DNA of 64,000 nucleotides from Bacillota bacterium (GTDB lineage: Bacteria > Bacillota > UBA4882 > UBA8346). The DNA lies in assembly GCA_023417475.1 (NCBI GenBank), contig JAEZFP010000073.1, positions 33,221 to 97,220 on the forward strand. Reading direction: 5' to 3'. The position numbers were made by a program, and so were the translations under genes. Under the pieces are notes generated by a model. It searched no databases. It was not told where the DNA came from and saw nothing but the letters and a program-made list of their open reading frames with translations. This document shows, one piece after another, positions 37,076 to 45,646 of the stretch (positions within the stretch are counted from its first letter, which is position 1; each line of letters starts with the position of its first letter).

Positions 37076-38110
37076 TCAACAGTTCGGTCGTGGTTGACGC
37101 CAAGGCCAATTCGGACGCAGCCAAGCGATACCGACCAAATATTCAAAGAATAAGCAGAACAAACCGATCAACAACGGGATTTGGTAACGGTCAATATACC
37201 GTTTCTGCCAGCGGCTGCTGAGTTCGCCGCGGTTCAATCCCGCCAGTTTTTGCTGGAGCAGGGTTTCCAACCCCAGGGACACGCCTTCCCCCCGGACGTA
37301 AACACCGTTGCCGGCCGTGGCGACCTCGCGAAGCATGGCTTCATTGAGCGCGGTTTTTACAACATTGCCGGAGCGATCCTTCAAATAGGAAGGGTTACCG
37401 TGGGCGTCTTTGATGGCGATCAGTTCGCCGGTGGGGTTGCCGATACCGATGGTACAAACCGTAATACCGTTTTTGGCCGCCGCTTTCGCGAGATTGACCG
37501 GATCGCCGTCGTGGTTTTCGCCGTCGGAGATGATGATCAGGACTTTGCTCCCGGCGGAACCGGATTGAAAAGCCTGGACGGCGGTTTGAATCGCCGCGCC
37601 GATCGCCGTTCCCCCTTGCGGAATGCTCTGGGTGTCTAAGGCGTCCAAAGCAATGCCAAAAGCATTGTAATCCATAGTCAGTGGACATTGTAGAAAACTG
37701 GCGCCGGAGAAAGCGACCAATCCGACCTTGTCGGATTGAACTTGCGTCAGAAAATCTTTGATCGCCAACTTGGCCCGTTCCAACCGGCTTGGCTTAATAT
37801 CGGCCGCCAACATGCTTTTGGAGGTATCCAATGCAAAAACAATCTCCAAGCCGCGTTGTTTTACTTCCTGCCATTGATAGCCCCACTGCGGCCCGGTGAT
37901 GGCAAGCGCCAAAAAGAATAAAGCTAATCCACGAAACAGCCATTGCCAGCGGAATTTTGCCGCGTGGTCACCGGCAATCCTGGTCAGTAGCTGATTTGCG
38001 GCAAATTTGGTTAAATCCAAATGATAACGGCGGTGGCTCCAGTAGAAAAAGACGCCGATGCCCAAAGGAATGATCATTACCATCAATAACAACGGATTTG
38101 CAAACGTCAT
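37076..38110 (-). CDS. batB: BatB-family VWA membrane protein
   Basis: A 344-residue protein with two N-terminal transmembrane helices (~8-24, ~57-73), a von Willebrand factor A domain with intact MIDAS (FALDTSKS, Asp95, Ser97, Ser99; GGTAIGAAI; ISDGENHDG) and a C-terminal helix (~310-330). ATG at 38110 after GGAG, overlapping batA by 4 bases. BatA and BatB usually form the core of the Bat complex. Confidence 0.87.
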   Translation of the reverse strand: MTFANPLLLMVMIIPLGIGVFFYWSHRRYHLDLTKFAANQLLTRIAGDHAAKFRWQWLFRGLALFFLALAITGPQWGYQWQEVKQRGLEIVFALDTSKSMLAADIKPSRLERAKLAIKDFLTQVQSDKVGLVAFSGASFLQCPLTMDYNAFGIALDALDTQSIPQGGTAIGAAIQTAVQAFQSGSAGSKVLIIISDGENHDGDPVNLAKAAAKNGITVCTIGIGNPTGELIAIKDAHGNPSYLKDRSGNVVKTALNEAMLREVATAGNGVYVRGEGVSLGLETLLQQKLAGLNRGELSSRWQKRYIDRYQIPLLIGLFCLFFEYLVGIAWLRPNWPWRQPRPNC

Positions 38111-39099
38111 GGCAGTCTCCTGAATAACGTATTGGCAAGGCAAGCTTCCGCGACCAGCAGAAATAGGCTTAAACTCAGCAAATACGGATAAAGTTCCCGG
38201 TACTCCCGGTAGTGGGGCATGGCGATCCGGGTTTTTTCCATCCGGTCGATCCGTTGGAAGATCGCCCGTAACGATTGGGAGTCGGTCGCCCGGAAATATC
38301 GTCCGTTGGCGGTTTTGGCAATTTTTTGGAGTAACGCGTCATCCAGATCGATCTGAACATTTTGGTAGTATTTCCGCCCCCATTGATCGCGCATGGGGTA
38401 GGGAACCGGTCCGGTTGAACCGGCGCCGATGGTATAAACTGTAACTCCAAGCGCTTTGGCGGCATTGGCCGCGGTCTCGGGCGCGATTTCCCCGGCGTTG
38501 TTGTTGCCGTCGGTCAATAAGATCACCACTTTGCTTTTGGCCTTCGACTCCTCCAGGCGACTGACCGCCGTAGTCAAGGCCGCGCCGATGGCGGTACCGT
38601 CCTCGATCATGCCGCACTCCACTTCGGCGAGGCGGCTTTCGCTCCAATCATGGTCCCAAGTCAGGGGGGAAAGGATATAAGGCCGACCGGAGAAGATCAC
38701 GATTCCGATCCGGTCGTTGGGCCGGCGGGCGATGAAATCACGGGTCACTTCTTTGACAACCGCCAGCCGGTTGACCCGCCCGGCCGCTCCGCGAAAGTCC
38801 TCCGCCAGCATACTGGTGGATACGTCTAAAGCCAGGACAATATCGACCCCCGCGCGACGCACTAACGATTGCTCCACGCCGATCTGCGGCCGGGCCAAGG
38901 CGATGATGGCGCAACTGACAGCGCAAATCTTCAACCAAGGCAACCGCTCCGACCAGCGGACTTTCCAGTTGGGAGCGATCCCTTGAAAAACTTGGGTCGC
39001 GGCGTATTGAATGGCGCCGCGCCGTTGCCGGCGGCTCCCAAGAATGAGCAACGGCACAAGAAGCAGTAATCCTAAATAGAACGGATTATGAAACAGCAT
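38107..39099 (-). CDS. batA: BatA-family VWA membrane protein
   Basis: A 330-residue paralogue of the next gene: N-terminal helices (~5-20, ~55-70), a VWA domain with MIDAS LALDVSTS (Asp92, Ser94, Ser96), DGTAIGAAL and LLTDGNNNAGE, and a C-terminal membrane helix. One-base overlap with the upstream gene (TGATG). Calcium/magnesium-dependent protein binding in the periplasm-facing or extracellular side is expected from the fold. Confidence 0.87.
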   Translation of the reverse strand: MLFHNPFYLGLLLLVPLLILGSRRQRRGAIQYAATQVFQGIAPNWKVRWSERLPWLKICAVSCAIIALARPQIGVEQSLVRRAGVDIVLALDVSTSMLAEDFRGAAGRVNRLAVVKEVTRDFIARRPNDRIGIVIFSGRPYILSPLTWDHDWSESRLAEVECGMIEDGTAIGAALTTAVSRLEESKAKSKVVILLTDGNNNAGEIAPETAANAAKALGVTVYTIGAGSTGPVPYPMRDQWGRKYYQNVQIDLDDALLQKIAKTANGRYFRATDSQSLRAIFQRIDRMEKTRIAMPHYREYRELYPYLLSLSLFLLVAEACLANTLFRRLP

Positions 39100-40175
39100 C
39101 AGTTGATACTCCTCAGTGACTGACTATCCTCATTGCGCTCCGGCGCAAACGGTTCTGCTTGCGTTTCCAGCACCAATTGCCGGATTCGCGCCAGATCCTG
39201 TCGGGCGTTTTCCGGCAACGGGATATGTTTGGCGAACTTAACCAAATCGGCGGAGTGCAAGAACTCTTTTATCATAAATTGGTGTTCGAGCTTTAAATGT
39301 CCCGTGTTCCCAATGATCAGCGCCAGAAACTCCTCGGTCGTCATCTCCAACGCCTTGATTTGATAACGGGCTTCGATATATTGCCGGGCGATCTCGCTCA
39401 GCTCAATATAAAACTGTTTGAACTCCCCGCTTTGTACCAGTCCGGAATTTTCCAAAGCCGTCAAGCGCCGTAGCGCTATTTGAGCCGGGGATTCGTAAAA
39501 TTTGGGCTCCGTGACGGGCGTTGGTTCCGGTCGCGCCCGGCGTAGCCGGCAGTAACGAATGACGCCGTAAACCGCCGCGACGATCACGAGCAAAAGCAGC
39601 AACCCCCAGAGATATAATAATTGCGGCGGGAGGGGAAGAGGTTTTTTGATCCCTTTGAGCGGCAGTTTTAAGAGCTCCTTCCGCGACTCCCGGACCGGCA
39701 AAACGGAGGTCACGGCGACGGTTAGCTGCGGTGAGCGTTTGGTATAACGGTTCTTTTGGCGATCAATATAAGTGAACATTGGACCGGGCAGGGTGAAACG
39801 TCCAACCTGCCAGGCGGTCAATTGCCATTGAACGGTCTGGCGCGTTCCGTTCAAATGCCATTCCCGCTGCACAGTTTGGGGAGAAATCAATTCAAAGGGG
39901 GTAATGCTGTCCTTCGCTAACCCGAGCGGATAGACTTGAAGACCGGGTCGCGCCTGAATCTCCAGCGTTACCTTGATTGGATCGCCGATATGATGAATGC
40001 CGGGCGCCACTGTCAAACGGGATTTGACGGTTTCCCCGGGACGTAAGGTGAGCGGATTGAGAAGCCAGGGTGCGCCAAACCAGCCGATCCCCAAGAGACA
40101 GCCGCCGACAATCAACCCGATCACCGTCCATTGCCAACGCGCGATATTTTTCAGTGAGGTGACACGCTGTACCAT
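39099..40175 (-). CDS. Bat-operon membrane protein (DUF4381-like)
   Basis: A 358-residue protein with an N-terminal helix (~15-33), a beta-rich extracellular domain (LTVAPGIHHIGDPIKVTLEIQARPG, like BatD-type repeats), a second helix (LLYLWGLLLLLVIVAAVYGVI, ~188-208) and a cytoplasmic helical domain with FYIELSEIARQYIEARYQIKALEMTTEEFLALI, as in DUF4381/BatD C-termini. It lies between the DUF58 gene and batA, the usual position of such proteins. Confidence 0.75.
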   Translation of the reverse strand: MVQRVTSLKNIARWQWTVIGLIVGGCLLGIGWFGAPWLLNPLTLRPGETVKSRLTVAPGIHHIGDPIKVTLEIQARPGLQVYPLGLAKDSITPFELISPQTVQREWHLNGTRQTVQWQLTAWQVGRFTLPGPMFTYIDRQKNRYTKRSPQLTVAVTSVLPVRESRKELLKLPLKGIKKPLPLPPQLLYLWGLLLLLVIVAAVYGVIRYCRLRRARPEPTPVTEPKFYESPAQIALRRLTALENSGLVQSGEFKQFYIELSEIARQYIEARYQIKALEMTTEEFLALIIGNTGHLKLEHQFMIKEFLHSADLVKFAKHIPLPENARQDLARIRQLVLETQAEPFAPERNEDSQSLRSIN

Positions 40176-40187
40176 CCTAGCCTCCGT

Positions 40188-41066
40188 TTAATGAATGCGT
40201 CGTTGCCGCTTTAAAAAGAACTGTTGCAACGGTTCGAGATACGACTGATCGGTTTGCAGCTCGATATAATCAACTTTACTACTTTTAAAAGCTTTTGTAA
40301 CCATTTCGCGCTGCTTTTGAGTGTTTTCGTGAATCCGGTGTTGAAATTGGGGATCGGAGGTGTCCACGAGCATTCGTTGGCCGGTTTCACGGTCGACAAA
40401 CTCCATCAAACCCAAAGCGGGCAAATCCGCCTCACGCGGATCGCTCACCCGTAACGCAACCAGATCATGACGTTTGGCGGTGTTGCGCAAGGAGCGTTCA
40501 AAATCGCGGTCCCAGAAATCCGAGAGTAGAAAGACGATGCTGCGCTGTTTGATCACTTTATTGACAAAGTCCAGCGCCTGACTGATATTGGTTCCGGTGC
40601 CGGACGGTTGATAACCTAAGATTTCGCGAATCACCCGTAAAACATGACGCCCGCCTTTTTGCGGCGCAACGTAACGTTCGCAATGATCGGTGAAGATTAA
40701 TAAACCGACCTTGTCATTGTTTTTGATCGCTAAAAAGGCGAGCAAAGCCGAAACTTCGGCGGCCAGTTCGCTTTTTAAACTGCCGCTGGTGCCGAAAGCT
40801 TGCGAGGCGCTGAGATCGATCACTAACATCACCGTCAGTTCCCGTTCCTCAACGTAACGTTTGATAAAAGGGCGGCCGCTCCGGGCCGTGACATTCCAAT
40901 CGATCGACCGGACGTCGTCACCGGCATAATACTCCCGCACTTCGTCAAACTCAATCCCCGAACCTTTAAAGGCGCTGACATAATGGCCGGAGATGGCTTC
41001 GTCACTCAAATGGCGCATCTTGAGCTGAATATTTTTCACTTTTTTGATGATCTCTTTTGCAATCAT
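40188..41066 (-). CDS. DUF58 (VWA-like) protein
   Basis: A 292-residue soluble protein with the DUF58 signature EFDEVREYYAGDDVRSIDWNVTARSGRPFIKRYVEERE and a VWA-type MIDAS VIDLSAS (Asp84, Ser86, Ser88). DUF58 proteins are almost always encoded with MoxR ATPases, as here, and are thought to link the ATPase to the VWA membrane proteins. Confidence 0.9.
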   Translation of the reverse strand: MIAKEIIKKVKNIQLKMRHLSDEAISGHYVSAFKGSGIEFDEVREYYAGDDVRSIDWNVTARSGRPFIKRYVEERELTVMLVIDLSASQAFGTSGSLKSELAAEVSALLAFLAIKNNDKVGLLIFTDHCERYVAPQKGGRHVLRVIREILGYQPSGTGTNISQALDFVNKVIKQRSIVFLLSDFWDRDFERSLRNTAKRHDLVALRVSDPREADLPALGLMEFVDRETGQRMLVDTSDPQFQHRIHENTQKQREMVTKAFKSSKVDYIELQTDQSYLEPLQQFFLKRQRRIH

Positions 41067-41115
41067 GGCAAGCCTCGATTATCAGAATGGGATGGGATTC
41101 GACCGGTTTATTTTT

Positions 41116-42105
41116 TCAGGGGACTTCGATGCTGTCAAAGATGGTTTTGATGATCGTTTCCACCGAGATTTCATTGGCTTCGGCTTCGTAGCTGATGATC
41201 ACGCGGTGCCGCAACACATCGGGCCCGATTGCCTTGATGTCATTGGGGACGACATAGGCCCGCCCTTGCAAAAACGCATAGGCTTTGGCGGCAATCGCCA
41301 GGCTGATGGTGGCCCGGGGCGAGGCGCCAAACTCGATATAGTCGGCTAAATCCAGTTGATACTGTTGCGGATTGCGGGTCGCCATCACCAGATTGACAAT
41401 ATAGTCCTTGATCTTCGTATCAAGATAGATTTGGTCAACGACGTTACGGACCGCTAAGATCTCGGCCGGACTGATTACCGGTTGGATCGGCAAGGCGCGC
41501 GAGGTTTGCGCCATCCGTTCCATGATCAAAAGTTCATCGTCTTTGGTTGGATAACCAATGGTCAATTTGAGCATGAAGCGATCCAGTTGCGCTTCGGGCA
41601 AGGGATATGTACCGTGTTGTTCGATGGGGTTTTGGGTGGCTAAAACGATGAACGGTTCCGGCAGGCGATAGGTCTGGTCGCCGATGGTCACCTGTTTTTC
41701 CTCCATCGCTTCCAATAAAGCGCTTTGCACTTTGGCCGGCGCCCGGTTTATTTCATCAGCCAAAATCACGTTAGCGAAAATCGGTCCCTGTTTCGTAGTA
41801 AATAAGCCCGTTTGGGGGTTGAAAACCAAGGTTCCGACCAAATCCGCCGGCAATAAGTCCGGCGTAAATTGGATCCGCTGAAAATTGGCTTGAATCGCGG
41901 CGGCCAGGGATTTGACCGATAAAGTTTTGGCCAGCCCCGGAACACCTTCCAAAAGAATATGTCCATTGGCCAGCAGTCCAATCAGCAAGCCGTCGATCAG
42001 TTTCTCCTGACCGACAACCACGCGACCCACTTGTTCTTTGAATTTGGGAATAAATTCTTTTTGGCTCTGAATTGCCTCGTTAATTGAGTTGAGATTTTCT
42101 AACAT
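41116..42105 (-). CDS. moxR: MoxR-family AAA+ ATPase
   Basis: A 329-residue ATPase with Walker A GVPGLAKT (54-61), Walker B VILADEINRAPAKVQSALLEAMEE, sensor region IVLATQNPIEQHGTYPLPEAQLDRF and a C-terminal lid ending in ASPRATISLAIAAKAYAFLQGR. MoxR ATPases act as chaperones that insert cofactors or assemble complexes with VWA partners. First gene of the bat operon. ATG at 42105 follows GGAGG; the longer frame upstream is unsupported. Confidence 0.92.
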   Translation of the reverse strand: MLENLNSINEAIQSQKEFIPKFKEQVGRVVVGQEKLIDGLLIGLLANGHILLEGVPGLAKTLSVKSLAAAIQANFQRIQFTPDLLPADLVGTLVFNPQTGLFTTKQGPIFANVILADEINRAPAKVQSALLEAMEEKQVTIGDQTYRLPEPFIVLATQNPIEQHGTYPLPEAQLDRFMLKLTIGYPTKDDELLIMERMAQTSRALPIQPVISPAEILAVRNVVDQIYLDTKIKDYIVNLVMATRNPQQYQLDLADYIEFGASPRATISLAIAAKAYAFLQGRAYVVPNDIKAIGPDVLRHRVIISYEAEANEISVETIIKTIFDSIEVP

Positions 42106-42281
42106 CTTCGAAACCTCCGGGTGATTATTTCCTTGGCGCGGCAAACGCCGCGCCGGACGGCCGATACTTTCGAACGATAAATCGTTACAAAACCAAACAA
42201 CGGATTGACGAACGGTTTGGTTCCAAATATTCCAAATCCCTAATAATCATTGTACAACGAGAGTTTGAAAAAGTAAAAAAA

Positions 42282-42303
42282 TAATGGCAATTAATTGCCA
42301 TTA
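42282..42303. promoter_or_regulatory. Perfect 22-bp palindrome in a divergent promoter region
   Basis: The half-site TAATGGCAATT is followed directly by its exact reverse complement. It lies in the AT-rich 355-base gap between moxR (minus) and the baseplate-J-like gene (plus), where promoters of both are expected. A homodimeric repressor site is the likely role; no regulator gene is adjacent. The rest of the gap (42106-42460) shows no gene. Confidence 0.6.
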
Positions 42304-42460
42304 ACGAAGATGAATAAATTGCAAAAAAATTAGCAATATTTTGTAGGAAAATTCCAATAAAATGTCGAATTAGAATATCCATGGAAAACTATGAATAAAT
42401 AGCAGTTTCGTTCGATTGAGCGAATGTTTTGATTTTGGGAAAATGGGGTGAATTGGTAAA

Positions 42461-44407
42461 TTGACTACGAAACGGGTTCAAGTGAATGCCGATATGAGCC
42501 TGGAAAATCTGGTGGAGTCCATTGTTTATCATTCGGCGTCGCAAGTAATCTTGGAAGTCCCTGAACGGCTTCGTTTGGTTTGTGATGAAGTGAATTTAAA
42601 TTTATTAAAAATGTGCAGCGATGAAGCTTCAAAAGAACTGCTGATTCAAACAACCGATCCCTTCCTCAAACTGTTGGCGCAACAAACCGGCATCCAACTG
42701 GTCACCTCCCAATCCGACGAACCACAAGCGGATCAACCGCCACCGGAAATTGAGCTCTCACCACCCCCAACGCCTCCCCCTGCGGTGAGTCCCACATTCC
42801 AAGCCACCCACAATGGAAATTATCAGGAATTCCCCGAAACCATTTTAGCGCAGGAGCCAACCACACCTTTAGATCCGCTGTTTAACAATTCAAAGAATCA
42901 GGATATTTTAACTGCGACGATTTCGCCGGTCGGGCCGCGCGAGCCGGAAACGGTGGCGCTGTTTGATCCGGAACAGCCAAGGCTTGAAGGGCGAAATTTA
43001 GCTCCCATTCAGGATTGGAGTCATGACGGTCAAGCCGCCAAACGTTCGCATAATTATGAAGATCTGATCGCCGTTAATACGGAACCTTCCGCGCAGTCGG
43101 CCCAATTTGCGACAGCGGAATGGCAGGCTCCGCTCAATTCGTTTTATGTTGATCCGTTAGTCGCCGCCAATCGGGATGTATCAGGAGCTGTTCCGCATAA
43201 AATCACTGAGCGACATCCTGACAAGCGGCAAGCGCCGTTGATCAAACCCAAACCGAGCCGAACGGGTCGTAACGGACTACTCGCCTTGATCGCCGGAGTC
43301 GTCATTTTGTTCGGATTCGCTTTGGCCGGTTGGTGGTTCTTGATGCCTCAGGCCACCATAGTATTCACCCCCAAAGAAGAGACCCTCAGTTTTGTGTTGG
43401 ATCTGCAAATCGCCACCGCAATTGAAGAAGCCAATTATGATAAAGCGTTGTTGCCGGCGAAACTGATGGAAAAAAACTCCCGCTTGGAACTGCAAAAAGC
43501 GATTGATGCCTCACGTACGGTCGGCCTCAGCGCGGCCGGCGGAAAGGTGACCTTGGCCAATCGTTCCGCCCAGAACATTCTTCTGCCCCGCGGAACCGTA
43601 TTGACGGCCGCTTCCGGAGTCCGGTTTTTAACCGATGACGAGGTGACGGTTCCGAAGAAAACCATTCAATACCAAGGCGATGGCGCCGGCGAAGCGCTGG
43701 GAATGAAGCAAGTCGCCATTACGGCGGAAGCGAAGGGTAGTAGTGGAAACCTTCCTCCCAATTCAATTGCGCGGGTGGAAGGCCGCTATCAGAATTTTTT
43801 CAAGGTAATCCAGATGGAACCGACTTACGGCGGCGCCGACACCCGTTCGACCATGGTCACGCTAAACGACATCCGCCGTTGTGAAGCGGAAGCGCGGCAG
43901 CGGGTAGTCGCGGCCAGTTCGGAACAGCTCGCCTCGCTGATGTCCAAAGATTATTTGATCCTCCCTTCCTTAACCAAAAGGGAGATTATTCGCATCACCA
44001 CAATCCCTGCCGCCGGTAGCGAGAGTAAAACGGTAACAACCGAGATTGAGTATAAAGCATCGATTTTGGCGCCGCAACAAGCCGCAGTGCAACGACTGAT
44101 CACCGAACGGTTTGGCAAGCGGTTGCCGGAGAATTTTCAAGCGTTGACCGGTTCGACCGAATTAATTGAGGCCCGGGTGATCGCCGCCGGATTGGAACAG
44201 GCCAAACTGCGCTTGTACGGGCGGGGGCGGATTCGCAGCAATGTAAATACCGTGCAAATCATTGAATTGATAAAAGGGAAGTCGCTGGAGCAAGCGCGGG
44301 AACTGTTGGCAAAACGTGCCGAGATCGCTAGCTTTGCCATAGAAGCACCCGCCGGTCAGCGGTTGCTGCCGGAGAATGTTTCTCAAATCAAAATGGTTCA
44401 ACAGTAA
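42461..44407 (+). CDS. Membrane protein with baseplate J-like domain
   Basis: A 648-residue protein. Residues ~1-80 are a small soluble domain, ~85-265 a Pro/Gln/Asn-rich low-complexity linker, ~272-294 one transmembrane helix (GLLALIAGVVILFGFALAGWWF). The outer part contains IVFTPKEETLSFVLDL, NRSAQNILLPRGTVLTAASGVRFLTDDEVTVP and AEAKGSSGNLPPNSIARVEG, the pattern of the baseplate J/gp47 family, which in phage tails links baseplate parts. Chromosomal membrane-anchored forms have no known role. Start is TTG with a weak ribosome site. No other phage genes are near. Confidence 0.7.
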   Translation: MTTKRVQVNADMSLENLVESIVYHSASQVILEVPERLRLVCDEVNLNLLKMCSDEASKELLIQTTDPFLKLLAQQTGIQLVTSQSDEPQADQPPPEIELSPPPTPPPAVSPTFQATHNGNYQEFPETILAQEPTTPLDPLFNNSKNQDILTATISPVGPREPETVALFDPEQPRLEGRNLAPIQDWSHDGQAAKRSHNYEDLIAVNTEPSAQSAQFATAEWQAPLNSFYVDPLVAANRDVSGAVPHKITERHPDKRQAPLIKPKPSRTGRNGLLALIAGVVILFGFALAGWWFLMPQATIVFTPKEETLSFVLDLQIATAIEEANYDKALLPAKLMEKNSRLELQKAIDASRTVGLSAAGGKVTLANRSAQNILLPRGTVLTAASGVRFLTDDEVTVPKKTIQYQGDGAGEALGMKQVAITAEAKGSSGNLPPNSIARVEGRYQNFFKVIQMEPTYGGADTRSTMVTLNDIRRCEAEARQRVVAASSEQLASLMSKDYLILPSLTKREIIRITTIPAAGSESKTVTTEIEYKASILAPQQAAVQRLITERFGKRLPENFQALTGSTELIEARVIAAGLEQAKLRLYGRGRIRSNVNTVQIIELIKGKSLEQARELLAKRAEIASFAIEAPAGQRLLPENVSQIKMVQQ

Positions 44408-44436
44408 TCCGTTGGAAGGATAAGGAGACGATTAGA

Positions 44437-44931
44437 TTGTTGACGATCATGGAAGTTACTCCGGATTTTGCGCCGGTCATCGCCGCGATTATCCGGACTT
44501 CCTTTCAAGCGCAAGCCCAGCTTTTACAGCTGGACGAAGTGTCCTGCCCGCGTTACGTCGCCTTCGAGACAACCGAGCGGATTCAGGCGGCGGCACGGCG
44601 CGGCGAACGCTTGGCCGTCGCGTTTTCCAAGGGGACAGCGCTGGGAACCGTTCGTTATCACCACGATTCGCAGGTTGCGGAGCGGGGTTTTATCAGTCGT
44701 CTGGCGGTTTTGCCGGAATTCCGCGGCAATGGTTATGGTGAAAAGTTGCTGCGTTTTGCCGAAGCGCGGTTGCAAGCGCTCAAGGTCAACGAGATTGAAA
44801 TCGCTATCGTAGCCGAGTTTACGAAGTTGCAGCATTTTTACGAACGGTTGGGTTATCAACCGCGGCAAGTACAAACCTTCTCGGGTCTGCCGTTTGCGGT
44901 GTTGATTATGACGAAGCGCTTACCGGAGTAA
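44437..44931 (+). CDS. GNAT family N-acetyltransferase
   Basis: A 164-residue GNAT-fold protein. The acetyl-CoA loop is ISRLAVLPEFRGNGYGEKLLRFAE (motif A, R-G-x-G-x-G/A variant), followed by LQHFYERLGYQP in motif B. The substrate is unknown. TTG start after GGAG; possible downstream ATG at 44449. Could be co-transcribed with the preceding gene (30-base gap). Confidence 0.85.
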   Translation: MLTIMEVTPDFAPVIAAIIRTSFQAQAQLLQLDEVSCPRYVAFETTERIQAAARRGERLAVAFSKGTALGTVRYHHDSQVAERGFISRLAVLPEFRGNGYGEKLLRFAEARLQALKVNEIEIAIVAEFTKLQHFYERLGYQPRQVQTFSGLPFAVLIMTKRLPE

Positions 44932-45003
44932 GCCCCGGTTCCACTCAAAGCAGGCGAGTGTCAGGTGTCAGGCGATAAGGATGAGCAATTTGTAGGCAAA
45001 CGG

Positions 45004-45031
45004 TTGACACTGACATAAATTTAATTATACT
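45004..45031 (+). promoter_or_regulatory. Sigma-70-type promoter of the fluoride riboswitch-crcB unit
   Basis: TTGACA (45004-45009), 16-base spacer, TATACT (45026-45031). Transcription would start near 45038, just before the riboswitch aptamer. Confidence 0.75.
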
Positions 45032-45049
45032 TAAATTAGAATCAAATGT

Positions 45050-45101
45050 TCACGGTGATGGAGTTCACCGCTAACCGCCTTTCAGGCTAATGACTCCTGT
45101 G
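45050..45101 (+). ncRNA. Fluoride riboswitch (crcB motif)
   Basis: The leader contains GGTGATGGAGTTCACC (stem with the conserved GAUGG/GUUCACC segment), then GCTAACCGCC, AGGCTAATGACTCCTG, in the order and spacing of the crcB RNA. The 3' end ATGACTCCTG also forms the 5' half of the terminator that follows. Fluoride binding should therefore prevent termination and switch on the FluC channel gene 114 bases downstream. Confidence 0.93.
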
Positions 45102-45121
45102 CGATCGCTCAGGGGTTTTTT
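45094..45121 (+). terminator. Riboswitch-controlled terminator
   Basis: CTCCTG (45094-45099) pairs with CAGGGG (45110-45115), followed by TTTTTT. It overlaps the 3' strand of the fluoride aptamer, so the two structures are mutually exclusive. Confidence 0.88.
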
Positions 45122-45215
45122 GTTTTAATTTTCGCCACGTATTCATTTCCCAAAGCTACCGACGCAAGCGGCAGCAAGCGCGGAACATTTATTTACCGAT
45201 TCAGGGAGAACGACA

Positions 45216-45587
45216 ATGATTACAAACGTGCTATGGATTATCGTTTGGGGTGGGATTGGGTCAGCCTGCCGGTATTTATTATCGACATTGGCGACCAAGT
45301 GGTTTGGCTCCGGTTTGGCTTGGGGAACACTGGGAGTCAATTTAAGCGGCTGTTTTTTAATCGGGCTGATGTATTCCCTGGCCGAACGGCATTTACTGCC
45401 GCCGTCCTCCCGGTTGATTTTCATGAGCGGTTTTTTAGGGGGCTTAACCACCTTTTCGGCTTATGCGCTGGATAGTGTCAACTATTTCCGGAATGCCGAG
45501 TTTGTCGCCGGTTTTTTAAATTTGGCCGTCAATAATTTCGGCGGATTACTCCTGGTGTTGGTGGGGATCTGGATTGGACGGCTATAG
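45216..45587 (+). CDS. crcB: Fluoride ion channel CrcB/FluC
   Basis: A 123-residue four-helix membrane protein with WGGIGSACRYLLS at the N-terminus, GTLGVNLSGCFLIGLMYSLAER and GFLGGLTTFSAYALDSV, which carry the conserved Asn and Phe residues of the dual-topology fluoride channel. It exports fluoride passively. Control by the upstream riboswitch is direct. ATG follows AGGGAG. Confidence 0.95.
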   Translation: MITNVLWIIVWGGIGSACRYLLSTLATKWFGSGLAWGTLGVNLSGCFLIGLMYSLAERHLLPPSSRLIFMSGFLGGLTTFSAYALDSVNYFRNAEFVAGFLNLAVNNFGGLLLVLVGIWIGRL

Positions 45588-45646
45588 GTCGGTGACGGCG
45601 AAACCGTTTTTACGGCACTCCGGATGATTTGAAAGGAGAGTTTGGT

